From Gautieria morchelliformis (taxonomy: Eukaryota; Basidiomycota; Agaricomycetes; Gomphales; Gomphaceae), in NCBI GenBank assembly GCA_015179125.1, contig WHVA01000323.1, positions 1 to 64,000 of the forward strand: 64,000 bases of DNA, read 5' to 3'. This document shows, one piece after another, positions 53,712 to 63,570 of the stretch. A program made the position numbers and the translations under genes. The notes beneath the pieces were generated by a model. The model ran no database searches and was not told where the DNA came from. It saw only the letters and a list, made by a program, of their open reading frames with translations. Position 1 is the first letter of the stretch; every line of letters starts with the position of its first letter.

Positions 53712-55315
53712 TCCCAGGTGAAGGTGATGCTTTCCTCAATCGAGTAAGGAACTGTGTAGACCGGGATGAAAAGGTTGTCAAGGCTCTCAAAGAACTGGGC
53801 TCCTCTGGAAATTTACGAGGAGAAGAGTGGTCTGAACAGGATGGGCTTGTCCTCTATCACAACAAAGTGTACGTGCCGCTTGATGCAAAACTACGACATG
53901 ACATAGTGAAAGCGCACCATGACATGCCTCTCACCGGTCACCCTGGTCGTTGGAGAACCACTGAACTAGTTGCTCGGAGTTACTGGTGGCCTGGGATGGG
54001 ACGTTACATTGCAAAATACGTGAAGGCCTGTGACCTGTGCAACCGGACAAAAACCTTCCCTGCTTCTCCCATTGGCAAGCTTCTACCAAACCGTATCCCA
54101 GACCGTAGATGGCAGGTTATGTCTGTTGACTTGATCGTAGAACTGCCTACCAGTCATGGCTATGATGCTCTCCTTGTTGTCGTCGATCGCCTCTCAAAGC
54201 GTGCACATGTCATTCCCACCACTTCAGATGTAACTTCGGTGGGAGTTGCCCGACTCTTCCGTGATCATGTTTGGAAACTTCATGGGCTCCCTGAAGAAAT
54301 CATCAGTGATCGAGGCACACAGTTCATCTCCCAGTTCATGCGTGAACTGAACAAACTTCTTGGTGTCAAAGTCGCTGCCTCTACTGCTTATCACCCCCAA
54401 ACTGATGGACAGACTGAAAGGGTTAATCAGGAGATTGAGCAATACCTTCGACTATTCATCAACCAGCGTCAGGATGATTGGTTTGAATGGATATCCTTGG
54501 CCGAGTTTGCCTATAACAACCGAATCCATGCCTCAACCCAGACTACACCCTTCATGTTGGACAGTGGCCAACATCCAAGGCTGGGACTGGAACCAGTCCG
54601 GGAAACTCGACTCGAGGCCCTGGATGAGTTCACAACACGGATGGAAGCGGCCACAAGAGAAGCTCGTTCGGCCCTGTCCAAGGCAGCAGAGGACATGGCA
54701 CGCTTCTATGACGTGCACCATAAAGCAGCCCCAGTTTATAAGCTTGGTGACAAGGTCTGGCTCAATGCACAAAACATCACAACCACTCGCCCAATGAAGA
54801 AGCTAGACCACAAGTGGCTAGGCCCCTACACTGTTAATAAGGTGGTCTCACGAAATGCCTATGGTCTAAATCTTCCTACATCCTTTGGTCGCACACATCC
54901 AGTGTTCTCTGTCGTCCTGCTTCGGCCATATGAAGATGACCCAATCCTTGAACGTCATGCCCCTCCACCACCCCCCCCTGTCATACGGCATGGAGCCGAA
55001 GAATATGAAGTTGAAAGGATTCTAGACAGCAGGATGTTCCGTGGAAGGTTGGAGTATCTCGTGTGCTGGAAGGGCTATGGAGCTGCCGACGATCTCTGGC
55101 TACCAGCGAAAGATGTCTCTGGGGCAAAGCGACTCGTTAAAGAATTTCACCGGCAGAACCCAGAGGCACCTCAGTGTATCTCAGCAGCCACATATATGTC
55201 CCTCCCCTTCCAGAGATTTCAGAACTTCACAGAACCTTCCAGGCAAACTCTCTTCGACTGGACAGCAGGCAGGGCTTCTACTTATGATGTCAAGGGTCCA
55301 GAACCCCAAAGATAA
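53666..55315 (+). pseudogene. pol: G3 pol: integrase with chromodomain
   Basis: 549 open codons. The zinc finger has H85/H92 and C122/C125 (KACDLCNRTKTF). The catalytic core has D155 (SVDLIVELP), D215 (IISDRGTQF) and E251 (QTERVNQE) with DD35E spacing. The C-terminal part is TTRPMKKLDHKWLGPYTVNK. The chromodomain follows near 440-495: YEVERILDSRMFRGRLEYLV, CWKGYGAADDLW, which would direct insertion to marked chromatin. The domain itself is intact but needs the upstream frame changes to be bridged. Confidence 0.92.
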
Positions 55316-55421
55316 GCGATATCGGCCTCCGCCTAACCAATTCATTCCAATAAGCTATATATCCCCTCTCCACCTGTGACCGCTCACTTCCACTGCATCG
55401 ACCCCACCACATCCATCAACC

Positions 55422-55976
55422 ATGTCCTCGCCTGCCATTGAGCTTGTTGCCCTCCCCAGCTTCAGCCAAAACCTCTCTGACCTGCCAAACATGTCACGTG
55501 TCGATCCCACTCTCCTGCACTTCTCCGGCTTCTCGTCATCCAGAGCAGCCAGTGAAGCCAAGCTACAAAGGATGCTTGACTGCCGTGATCTCAATGTCGC
55601 ATGGTCTTCAAAGTGGTCCGTCAGCTCTGAGGACCTCACACCAGCGGAGAGTCAGGCGCCCACTCGCCCTGCACTCGCATTCCTCAGACCCCGACACAGA
55701 CGAGAGAACACGTACTACGTCGGCGACCCTGTCTTCCTCAACGATGGAACCCCCCCTTGTGGAACCCCCTACACTTTCGAAGGCTGGGTGGGGCGGCGTT
55801 TCCGTAACATGGCAGGAGAGCGAATACGTCGAGCAAGGTTCCGAGGGCCGCACTTGCCCATGGACCCCAATCCCCCTGAGCTCATCATTGACCTGCGTTA
55901 CCAGGAAGGGAAGGGCCAGGAGAGATGGTGGTCCCGCCTGTGGCATACTTGGAAACGATGTCTCGGTGGATGTTGA
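55422..55976 (+). CDS. Extra ORF between pol and 3' LTR of G3, unknown
   Basis: 184 codons starting MSSPAIELVALPSF at an ATG with A at -3 (CAACCATGT). It is basic and Arg-rich in the middle (LAFLRPRHRRENTYY), then VGDPVFLNDGTPPCG, GWVGRRFRNMAGERIRR and PNPPELIIDLRYQEG. It has no signal peptide or membrane span, so it is not an envelope gene. An overlapping frame is open for 181 codons (55438-55983), so one of them is a shadow; this frame has the more protein-like composition. It sits in the position of accessory ORFs in some LTR elements. Function unknown. Confidence 0.45.
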   Translation: MSSPAIELVALPSFSQNLSDLPNMSRVDPTLLHFSGFSSSRAASEAKLQRMLDCRDLNVAWSSKWSVSSEDLTPAESQAPTRPALAFLRPRHRRENTYYVGDPVFLNDGTPPCGTPYTFEGWVGRRFRNMAGERIRRARFRGPHLPMDPNPPELIIDLRYQEGKGQERWWSRLWHTWKRCLGGC

Positions 55977-56016
55977 GGGCTAGGTGGCAGCTGTGCTTGT
56001 CGGGACGACAAGCATT

Positions 56017-56029
56017 GAGAGGGGGGTGA
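56017..56029 (+). promoter_or_regulatory. Polypurine tract of G3
   Basis: GAGAGGGGGGTGA directly precedes the TG of the 3' LTR and would prime plus-strand synthesis. Confidence 0.75.
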
Positions 56030-56423
56030 TGTCAGGGTTCACACATTTCCTTCCACAAGTTTCTATTTCCTTCCATGAGTTTCCGTTACCTTCCGTCAGT
56101 TTCCATAACCTTCTGTCACATTCCATCACCTTCTGTCACACTCCGTCACATGTCACATTCCGTCACCTTCCGTAACCTTCTACAAGTTTCCGTCTCCCCT
56201 ATTATATAAGCCTTGCCAGCGCTATAAGACTGTAGCCCTGTGGTGGCGTTTCCTCAGCTTGATCTCTGAGGATACCCACTACACAGGCAAGTCCCCATGT
56301 ATCTATCGTTGGTAGAGTTATAATCTGAGGATACCCACTACACAGTTGGTCATTGTCCTAGTATCGGCTCTTATCTCCTTGAGTATCTTTGGTTGTGGCT
56401 TCGTTATTAGTGTTGCCCTCACA
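56030..56423 (+). repeat. 3' LTR of G3 (394 bp)
   Basis: TGTCAGGGTTCACAC to TTGCCCTCACA. It has one extra block of TTCCGTCAG/TTCTGTCACA words relative to the 5' LTR. Confidence 0.9.
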
Positions 56424-57724
56424 AGCTGCCACTAATGTCAATCACCGTGATGGCGACTGAATACTTTGGCACTGATGGACCTGTGGCTGAAAACAGGTAG
56501 ATTGGCAACAAGTTTGTAGGCGGTGGTGTGAGGTACTTAGCTGTCCTGTGTCAAGAGTGGGGTCCCATTCTTCCCTTTCTACCCGATATCACTAGCTACT
56601 TATATAGCGTAACTAGAACAAGGGGAAAGAAAGAACAATAGCCATTCGCACTTGTGGGCGCTTGTGTGAACCATAACTGTAACTAGACAGCGTCGCTGTC
56701 TTACAGTGGCTGCGAGCACTGATTGCACAGGGCGCGGCTTGATCAGGAGCTACACGGATTAAAATCAGGTACTTATGGCAGGAAGCATGCTTATGCAGCG
56801 TAACTGGATCCAGAAAATCATGACAGAAAATGCAATATTGCAAGCTGTAATATTGCACCACTCAATTGTGGTGATAGTTCGTGCAGAGCAGTAATTAAAG
56901 CTTGTACTGCGGCCACTTTCTATCCAGGCAGAAAGCCATTAGGCATCAATTGGTACCGTAAGAAAGGGTAAAACTAGTGCCAGTCAAGTGGTCCGAGCGT
57001 CACTCTAGGCTGCGAGTCTCAGCCTGAGCAAGGAGGAGTGCTAAGTCTTGAATCCCGGTGAAAAGAGGTTGTGCTAGGATCGGACGCTGTCGGACACAAA
57101 ATCTGCAAACTGCACTAATCGGGAAGTATCTGCTCTCAAATCTGCGTATTTGGTAAACCCACTCAAAAAACTGAAATCCGGCTACTTGAAATGACTGGGA
57201 CTGTGACTTGGGGACTAACATTTGTAAAATTTTGTAAAATCTACTTTGCTTTTGCTAGCTTTTGCTGTGCCCGGACTTTGCTCAGCTTGTAGTCAGCGCA
57301 GCAACTATAAATATCAACGAAAAAAATGTTCAGCACCAGAAAAACCCCAAGCAATTGATCACGACAAGTACCGGTACCCCAACAGGAAGGAAATCACATA
57401 TATGCAAGGCAAGGGCTCTTTCCTTCTCTCCTCTCGCCATCCCCTGCTTCTTCCATCCCCCCATCAATGTTCAACCATGGTCTCGCCCACCACCCTCCTC
57501 CGTATCCCCCCATTAGAGCTGCCTACAAGATATCCATCCAGCTGAGAGCCCGGTCCAGCGCTCCCCACACATGTTCACATCAACATCGCCGTCCTCCCTC
57601 CGTGCACCGTCACCAGCAGCGCACCTGCACAGCTGCAGCCGAGGATGCAGCCCGCCCATCGCGCCCGCTGCGCCATGCGATCTTCCCAACAGTGGCCTTG
57701 TTTCTTCACTTGCCAGGCTGACTC
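56424..57724. other. Non-coding; starts with a dispersed repeat
   Basis: 56424-56530 resembles 62646-62790 (shared GACTGAATCTTTTGGCACTGAT-like words and GACCTGT, CTTGTAGG). The rest shows no convincing gene. A C/T-rich stretch lies at 57420-57700. Confidence 0.5.
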
Positions 57725-57796
57725 AGCCAACTCAAAAACTTCTTTAACATCTTCCATTGTTAAATGGAAGATGTTAAAGAAGTTTTTGAGTTGGCT
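57725..57796. repeat. Perfect hairpin, 34-bp arms, 4-nt loop
   Basis: Arms 57725-57758 and 57763-57796 around GTTA. The left arm begins AGCCAACTCAAAAACTTC and the right arm ends GTTTTTGAGTTGGCT. No mismatch was seen. Confidence 0.95.
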
Positions 57797-58941
57797 TCCC
57801 GATATCCCAATGTGCGCGCAACGAGCTGGTAGCCAGTCATGGCGTTGACGTGCCCACCTGCACCCGCACCCATGCACAGGTCAGGTTTGGATATGGACAC
57901 ACGTCTGGGGCCGCAGGGTGATGGGGCACTTCCCGTACGCATACAGCCCACCGATACCACGCCACTGATGGTGACTCCTCCCAGACATACCGTGGGGACA
58001 AAGTCAAGCATCGGTGAACGTCGAGGGGTGAGCATTTTTCCTCGACATAACACTGTAGAAAACTCCAACATTAGATTTCGGTACCTTTTACACAAACAGC
58101 AATAATCAGTGCTTTTGAGCACTGACAAATCAGTGCTCAAAAATGACATTAAATGAGCACCAAAAATAAGTGCTTTTGAGCACTGATTTTCAGATACTAA
58201 AAAACATGCAAGTATGTGAATAAATAAAAAGTGTGATCGCCGCTGTCTTCACTCCACTGTCATAATCCCAATAATCCCACTCGTACGTCAAAGGACAAGG
58301 ATTTTTTAAAAATATCTTGTTAAGTTCCAATTTTGGATTTTATAAAATTGGAGACACAATAAAAAAAACTTTAACATTGTGGCACGTGAGCCGAGTGATC
58401 GTGCAAGTGGTGAGGCAAACGCAAGAGGTGGTATGCACGTACAAAATTTCCCAAGTGATTTGAATCGCCGACCCAATTGAATTCCAACTCCTTTCGTCCC
58501 ACCATGATGAAAACACACTATAACACTTACCCTCATCAAATTTTTCGATCATGTCCACGCACAATGAGGTTATGTTGGAGGGTTCCAGGAAGAGTATGTG
58601 AGTAATCGTGATGTTTTCCCATGATCGCATGGTCGCCGCTCAACACCGTATCAAAAAGCTCTTCTTACATGCAAATGATATCGCAAGATTGGATAAAAAT
58701 GCAGTGGTTCAGAGGGTGCCTCCTGGTAAGGTACTCTTTGATTGAAAATAACATGCATATACTCACTAATATTACTGCTATATGACCCTCTGCTGCTCTC
58801 GTTCTCGCACTCAACTCAACTCTCGCTCTTGCACTCAGGGTCTTGCTCTCGCAATATGTCCTCTCGGCTGCTTGTTCTCCCAATAGACTGCCCCCGCCCT
58901 CGCTGTCGTGATATGTCCCCTCGGCTCCCCTCACTCGCAAC
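57797..58941. other. Non-coding, with small hairpins
   Basis: 58106-58184 holds nested palindromes built on AGTGCTTTTGAGCACT. 58330-58354 holds CCAATTTT...AAAATTGG. No gene was recognised. Confidence 0.5.
58106..58184. repeat. Cluster of mutually complementary short palindromes
   Basis: TCAGTGCT-TTTG-AGCACTGA (58106-58125), TTTTGAGCACTGA-CAAA-TCAGTGCTCAAAA (58113-58142) and AGTGCT-TTTG-AGCACT (58169-58184) compete for pairing. Confidence 0.85.
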
Positions 58942-59428
58942 TGTAAGGGCAACCCTGGCTAGTTGTGGAGATCACACTACCACACAACTGCGGGGAAATC
59001 CAAAGTATGTATAAATGAACAGAGTATACAAGAGAGGGGATTCTCACCTGACAAGGGGAAATCCAAAGAGAAAAGTCTAAGGACCCCCAATGTCAGTGAG
59101 CCCGTATTATACTACGCTGCGCAGCCAGGGACAACACTTGGCACCCGCCATCAACCCTGCATCCTCCTGACCTCCCTGATCCTTTATCGACCCTTGATGC
59201 CACCTATTACGCGAGCCGCTTGATTTCCGACACTGTTCCGAGAGTGGAAGTCGGAAATTGGAGCGGAACTGGCAAGGCGAACAGAACTGGTGGAAGTTCT
59301 CCCAGAAGCGGAATCATTTCCGAAAGCGGAGGCGGAGGTGGAATCGGAACTGGAAGCGGAGTCAGAAATGGAGTCGGAACTGGGTGTGGTGTCGGAACTG
59401 GAAATGGAAAACAGGGTGTCCCCTGACA
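58942..59428 (-). mobile_element. Solo LTR3, inverted copy, with 5-bp target duplication
   Basis: On the minus strand TGTCAGGGGACACC to CCCTTACA, flanked by GCAAC (58937-58941, 59429-59433, plus strand). Same family as 43700-44159 in the opposite direction. Confidence 0.92.
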
Positions 59429-59433
59429 GCAAC

Positions 59434-60256
59434 CCTCTCGCACTCACACTCATGTGGAGGTTGTGAGAGGTGAGTTTGGGGGCTGGGCTGTCCCAAGTAT
59501 CGGGAACCATGCTACATGCCTCGCTCGCATTCTCACATTCCGATCCTTCCACCATATGAAGTTCTGTCGGGCCCCCAGGTGCTCAACCTGAACACCGTAT
59601 TTCTTTTTTTGGACAGAAACAGGGTGTTTATGATCCACATGGGGAGGTACGGGTTGCAACTCGGACTTGCCATTGTTCTTTGTGCTCCCTTTCCTTTCTT
59701 TCTCTGTCACTTATCGATTTATACTTTTCCGGACGTGAGCTGACAATTATTACCCTTCCCCCTCATCCAGGAAGGCCTGAGACATGAAGGCGGCCAGCAT
59801 ACCCCCCTTCGACATGTTTTCATCCTTCGGTGGTGGCAGACGTGAGTCCAATTCATTGTTAATTTACCGTTCTGCACGCTCAATATGATACTTTGCCGTA
59901 TAATACTCCTCATACTCATGTGTCATATCATTCATGACACTTGTGATCCCGTGACACTGCAGCCTAACAACAGCAAGCCTGCTGCAGGCCCACAACGACA
60001 AGCGACTTTGAAGTGAGCCTCGAGGATAGGCACAGAGGTGAAGAGATCAACATAGGTTCCATACATCGTCTTTGCATGATTTCTGCTCTGATGATTATGC
60101 TTTCGATGCCCATTTCGATCCTGCCTTCGGCTTTCATCTCCCTTTCTCACGATCCTGCGACTCGGTATCCAATTGGAAAAGATCCTCCTGCAACCACTTC
60201 TGCTGCTCAGGAGCCGCCTCCAACTTGCACATCCAGACGTATCCCACGTGCTCATT
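59434..60256. other. No clear gene
   Basis: Mixed sequence, possibly with upstream remains of the DnaJ gene near 60150-60256 (CPHC-like region in a broken frame). Confidence 0.4.
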
Positions 60257-60475
60257 CTGCACACGCAGCACTACACGCTCAACGTCTCTGTGGGCCTTGC
60301 CAAGGGCTGCGAGTTCGTGTTTGAGGGCGAGGGCGACGAGAGCCCCAACTGGGAGGCAGGCAACATCATTATACGCGTCCTGGACGGGAAGAAGAAGGCC
60401 GATTAACGGCGGAAGGAGACAAGTTTGTATTGCACCGAGAGCATTGAGGTTGGGTTGGTTGGGACATAGCTTTCA
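60257..60475 (+). pseudogene. DnaJ/Hsp40 C-terminal domain fragment
   Basis: Reads HTQHYTLNVSVGLAKGCEFV, FEGEGDESPNWEAGNIIIRV, then a TAA and, in the same frame, RRKETSLYCTESIEVG. This matches the start of the C-terminal substrate-binding domain of ER-type DnaJ proteins (Scj1-like), where the usual text is HTQHYTL, VVFEGEGDESPDW and RRKExxLYW. The J domain, zinc region and remainder are absent or scrambled. A host gene fragment. Confidence 0.7.
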
Positions 60476-61581
60476 ATCTATGTATCTACAAGTGTCTTTT
60501 CAGTAATAGAAAGCACTGTTTTATTGTGTTCTAAAGCGGCATTTATAAGTAACTTAAGAGCTGAAAATCAGTGTTCTAGGACACTGAAAGCGGACATTCT
60601 AGCTACTAGATTTCGGTACCCAGCTTAGCGAGAGGGAGCGTCAAAAATCTGCTCCCCGGGTACTTATTATCAGTAACTTGGGCACTGAAAAATTGGTGCG
60701 TAATGTACTTATATTAAGTGCCCCGAGTTACTGCAGTGATAATTAGCTTGACCATATCGTAGTTAACGCTATGGTTCAGCTTGCGATCAGTGCAGAAAGA
60801 TCAAAGGTGCGACCATTCAGGTAACAGCTCTGTGCCGTATCGCAGCTGCGTTCTGTCTGGCTATGGTGAGTGGTCAGCCTTAATCAGAGGCGTGCACCGT
60901 TAACAGCCCTTGCGTAGACTGCACGTTTTTCGGTGATTACGGCTATTTGTCGTATTCGATGACGAGCGGCGGACAGACACTGCTAGAATCTGTTTTGTAG
61001 CCAGTTGCTAGTAATAGATATATTTTCTAATGTGCTCTAATCTGCTTTCAGTAAAATTTCTAAATATGCTCTGGTCTGCTTTTTTCAAAAGCCTATTCTA
61101 ACTGATTTATGCAGACTACGGCAGATTGAGCTACTCGAAACGGTACGTTCCCGGCGCTCGCACTCTGCTCTCAGCTGCTATTGTCTCACTTATCTGCTCT
61201 GGCCGGACTTTTTTTGAGGGAGCAGATTTTTCCCGATCCTGACAGATGCCAGCACAACCGCTTTTCACCGGGCTTGAATGTTGAACGTAAGCAAGCCTGA
61301 CTTAGACTAGTACCTTCTTATGTTGGGGGCTGCAGACCGCATACTAGGACTCGTGTGTAGAGAAACTGAACTAGCGCATTAGCAAAGGTCAAAAGTGACT
61401 TTTCGGCAGGTACACGATAGGCATGGGCATGTTATTGATATACAATTTTCAGAGACTGCTGGATCATTACTTATGTGTTCACACTTAAGTTGACGAAACT
61501 CCGGAAATTTGTTGAATCTGTACATGTACAAGTTATTTCCACTTATCTAACCACCCATCACCGTTCGATACAACTTGTCCA
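60476..61581. other. Intergenic, no gene seen
   Basis: Holds TAGATTTCGGTACC at 60607-60620, also at 58072-58085, and an imperfect inverted repeat around 60670-60740 (AGTAACTTGGGCACT / AGTGCCCCGAGTTACT). Confidence 0.5.
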
Positions 61582-62367
61582 CTACTCGATGAGGATATAT
61601 GAAAACGATGCGCCTTCGAGACGACCCTCGTCCAAGATGGTAAATTTGACATGGTCGTCCTCGATCGTGTAGTCGATTCCAAAATTCACGCCGTCCGTGT
61701 TGCTGTCGCTGTTGATGTATCGAAGACCAACGAAGCAAATACGAGGCTTCCTTGAAAACGCTCCGCTAGGCCAGTATGTCTTGCCTTTGGACCTGAACGT
61801 GTCCATAAGGGTGACATCCCCGCTGACAACGCCTTTGCGGTCCGATGGATGAGCGAACCAGTATAAATATCCACCGGTTATGAACGTATCACCCCACGCA
61901 TTGATATGGGCCGTGAAACCGGTTTTGTCAATGTCGGTTGCTTTGCAAGTGAGACGCCACGGCTTGTTGTTATGCAGTTCGAAATGGTGAAAGCAAGTGA
62001 CAACTTGAGGAGGCTCGCTGAAGGCATGGGTGAAATTGACGCGGTACGTCCACTTGGACTGTCCAGCATCAAATGTGCTGTTTCCCGTACCGATTACGCC
62101 AGCTTGATACTCCTCGTAAGCTGGAGACCAACGCAGGACATTTCCAGTGCCTTCCTTGACACCCAAGCCTCGGACGTAAGCAGTAATCGTCTTCTCGCTT
62201 GTCGCCTTGAATGCGTAAACCTCGCCAGAGAAAGTAGAATCATTGGGTACGAGGTGCAACTTCTGGAATCCGGCAATGAACGCCTGGGATGACGAGGTGT
62301 ATGGAAAGTCTGTCGTATTTGTATCCTTGGTGGACCATTTTTCTGTGGTCGGGACTTCGAAAGGCAT
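61582..62367 (-). CDS. H-type lectin domain protein (261 residues)
   Basis: Intact, intronless ORF from ATG at 62367. Residues about 108-173 fit the H-type lectin domain (carbohydrate-binding beta-sandwich): VNFTHAFSEPPQVVTCFHHF, then KATDIDKTGFTAHINAWGDT and YLYWFAHP. Residues about 196-260 look like a second, more diverged copy: YWPSGAFSRKPRICFVGLRY, then INSDSNTDGVNF and FTILDEGRLEGASFSYI. The N-terminus has no signal peptide, so a cytosolic or unconventionally exported lectin is likely. In fungi such lectins are linked to sugar recognition in fruiting bodies or defence; the role here is inferred. It is the only complete host gene in the window. Confidence 0.85.
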   Translation of the reverse strand: MPFEVPTTEKWSTKDTNTTDFPYTSSSQAFIAGFQKLHLVPNDSTFSGEVYAFKATSEKTITAYVRGLGVKEGTGNVLRWSPAYEEYQAGVIGTGNSTFDAGQSKWTYRVNFTHAFSEPPQVVTCFHHFELHNNKPWRLTCKATDIDKTGFTAHINAWGDTFITGGYLYWFAHPSDRKGVVSGDVTLMDTFRSKGKTYWPSGAFSRKPRICFVGLRYINSDSNTDGVNFGIDYTIEDDHVKFTILDEGRLEGASFSYILIE

Positions 62368-62476
62368 TGCAGGAAGAGTCTTGTGTATCGAAGGGTAGGT
62401 CGGTGCAGTGAGTCGATTCGAATTGCTCCTGTGAGGGAGATTGCTGCGTGCCAGAAGACCTAGCTGCGAGACCAGT

Positions 62477-62483
62477 ACTTATA
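62477..62483 (-). promoter_or_regulatory. TATA box of the H-type lectin gene
   Basis: TATAAGT on the minus strand about 110 bp before the ATG, in GTGTGTATAAGTACTGG. A C-rich, purine-mixed leader follows. Confidence 0.55.
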
Positions 62484-62499
62484 CACACCCATTCCAATA

Positions 62500-63570
62500 A
62501 GCAGACTCGCACCAAAGGGTGGAGATCTAACACGTCAGTTGGCAAAACCCTGTGCAGTAGATGATTGGCCGTAGGACGGCCTCTTGCGAATACCTAGTTT
62601 GTTTTCTCCTTGTAGTCTTCCCTTGGGAGGCACGATGTCCTCTGACAGCTGCTACTATTGTCAATGGTGACTGAATCTTTTGGCACTGATAGACCTGTCT
62701 CCCCGGCATATGCCATAACGTACTTCTACAGTATGTCATCCAATCACCGACAAGCTTGTAGGTGGTGTGACTGCGGGCACTTGCTGGCATGACACAGGTG
62801 CGGCATGATCACACGGTAAGTTAGCATCGGTCCTTACGTCGAGAAGCTTTGTCCCTGTACAGTACTACAGTATGTGACCAGTCGATTGTTCCGACTGACG
62901 CTATGCGGCCTATCCATACAGATCTGTAAGTTCTGTCCGTATGCATGTCCTACATACCTTCTTGCGTAGTATGCCTGCTTAGTCGTCCTGTAGATCTGTG
63001 GTTTGTTGTCGCCAGAGAAAAAACACCTTCGCAGTCACGGTCTATTTCCTTCCATAACCTGAAGGGAAGAAGGTCATGACCTCAGACGTCACGTTGAATA
63101 ACAACATAAAGTACTGTACTGAAGAAGTTCTCTTTATGTCAGATTGTCATTACAAGAACAAATAAACGTCCGTGCTTGTTTAAAGTACTTCTAATTTACT
63201 TACTTTATCTCGTGCCTCCCAAACCGAGCCCTATATGGTGGGAAACTCAAATTTCCTCGTCCCGCGAGGTACCAAGTCATCTAGAAAACATGAGGAAGGC
63301 CACTCTAAGCAACTGGTACTTCACGGTGGCACCGGCAAGAACACAGAACCACATCCTTCAACGTCTCGTGCGCTAGTACTCCGTAGCGTTGCTTATGGCT
63401 CAGGAGAGGTTGCGTTTAGTCGGAAGATCAGTGGTCAAGAGAAATTATCACTTCTTGCCAGTGAGTGACAGTGTCTTCTTTCGCCGGGGGCATAACTGAT
63501 CTAGAGTTCTGGAGATGATATGATGACTGGGGCGATTCGTGCGCCATTTCGAATAGATAAGCTTTTAAAG
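62500..63570. other. Intergenic between divergent genes
   Basis: Contains the second copy of the dispersed repeat (62646-62790). A plus-strand frame at 63235-63468 (VLHGGTGKN) is not enough to call a gene. Confidence 0.5.

Larger units (their letters stand above)
49877..56423 (+). mobile_element. Gypsy chromovirus G3, complete with two LTRs
   Basis: LTR - gag - (-1 site) - protease - RT - RNase H - integrase - chromodomain - extra ORF - polypurine tract - LTR. The order is that of Ty3/gypsy chromoviruses of fungi. The LTRs differ by about a dozen substitutions and a 30-bp indel, so it is old or recombinant. The flanks ACAAC and AGCTG do not match, so there is no target duplication. Confidence 0.9.

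Noticed and set aside
55438-55983. 181-codon frame overlapping the extra ORF of G3
   Set aside because: Low-complexity Ser/Pro/Arg composition and later start; the other frame looks more like protein. Not decisive without homologues.
63235-63468. Frame with HGGTGKN considered as a P-loop NTPase piece
   Set aside because: The motif lacks the proper GKT/S ending and the context does not match; too short to support.
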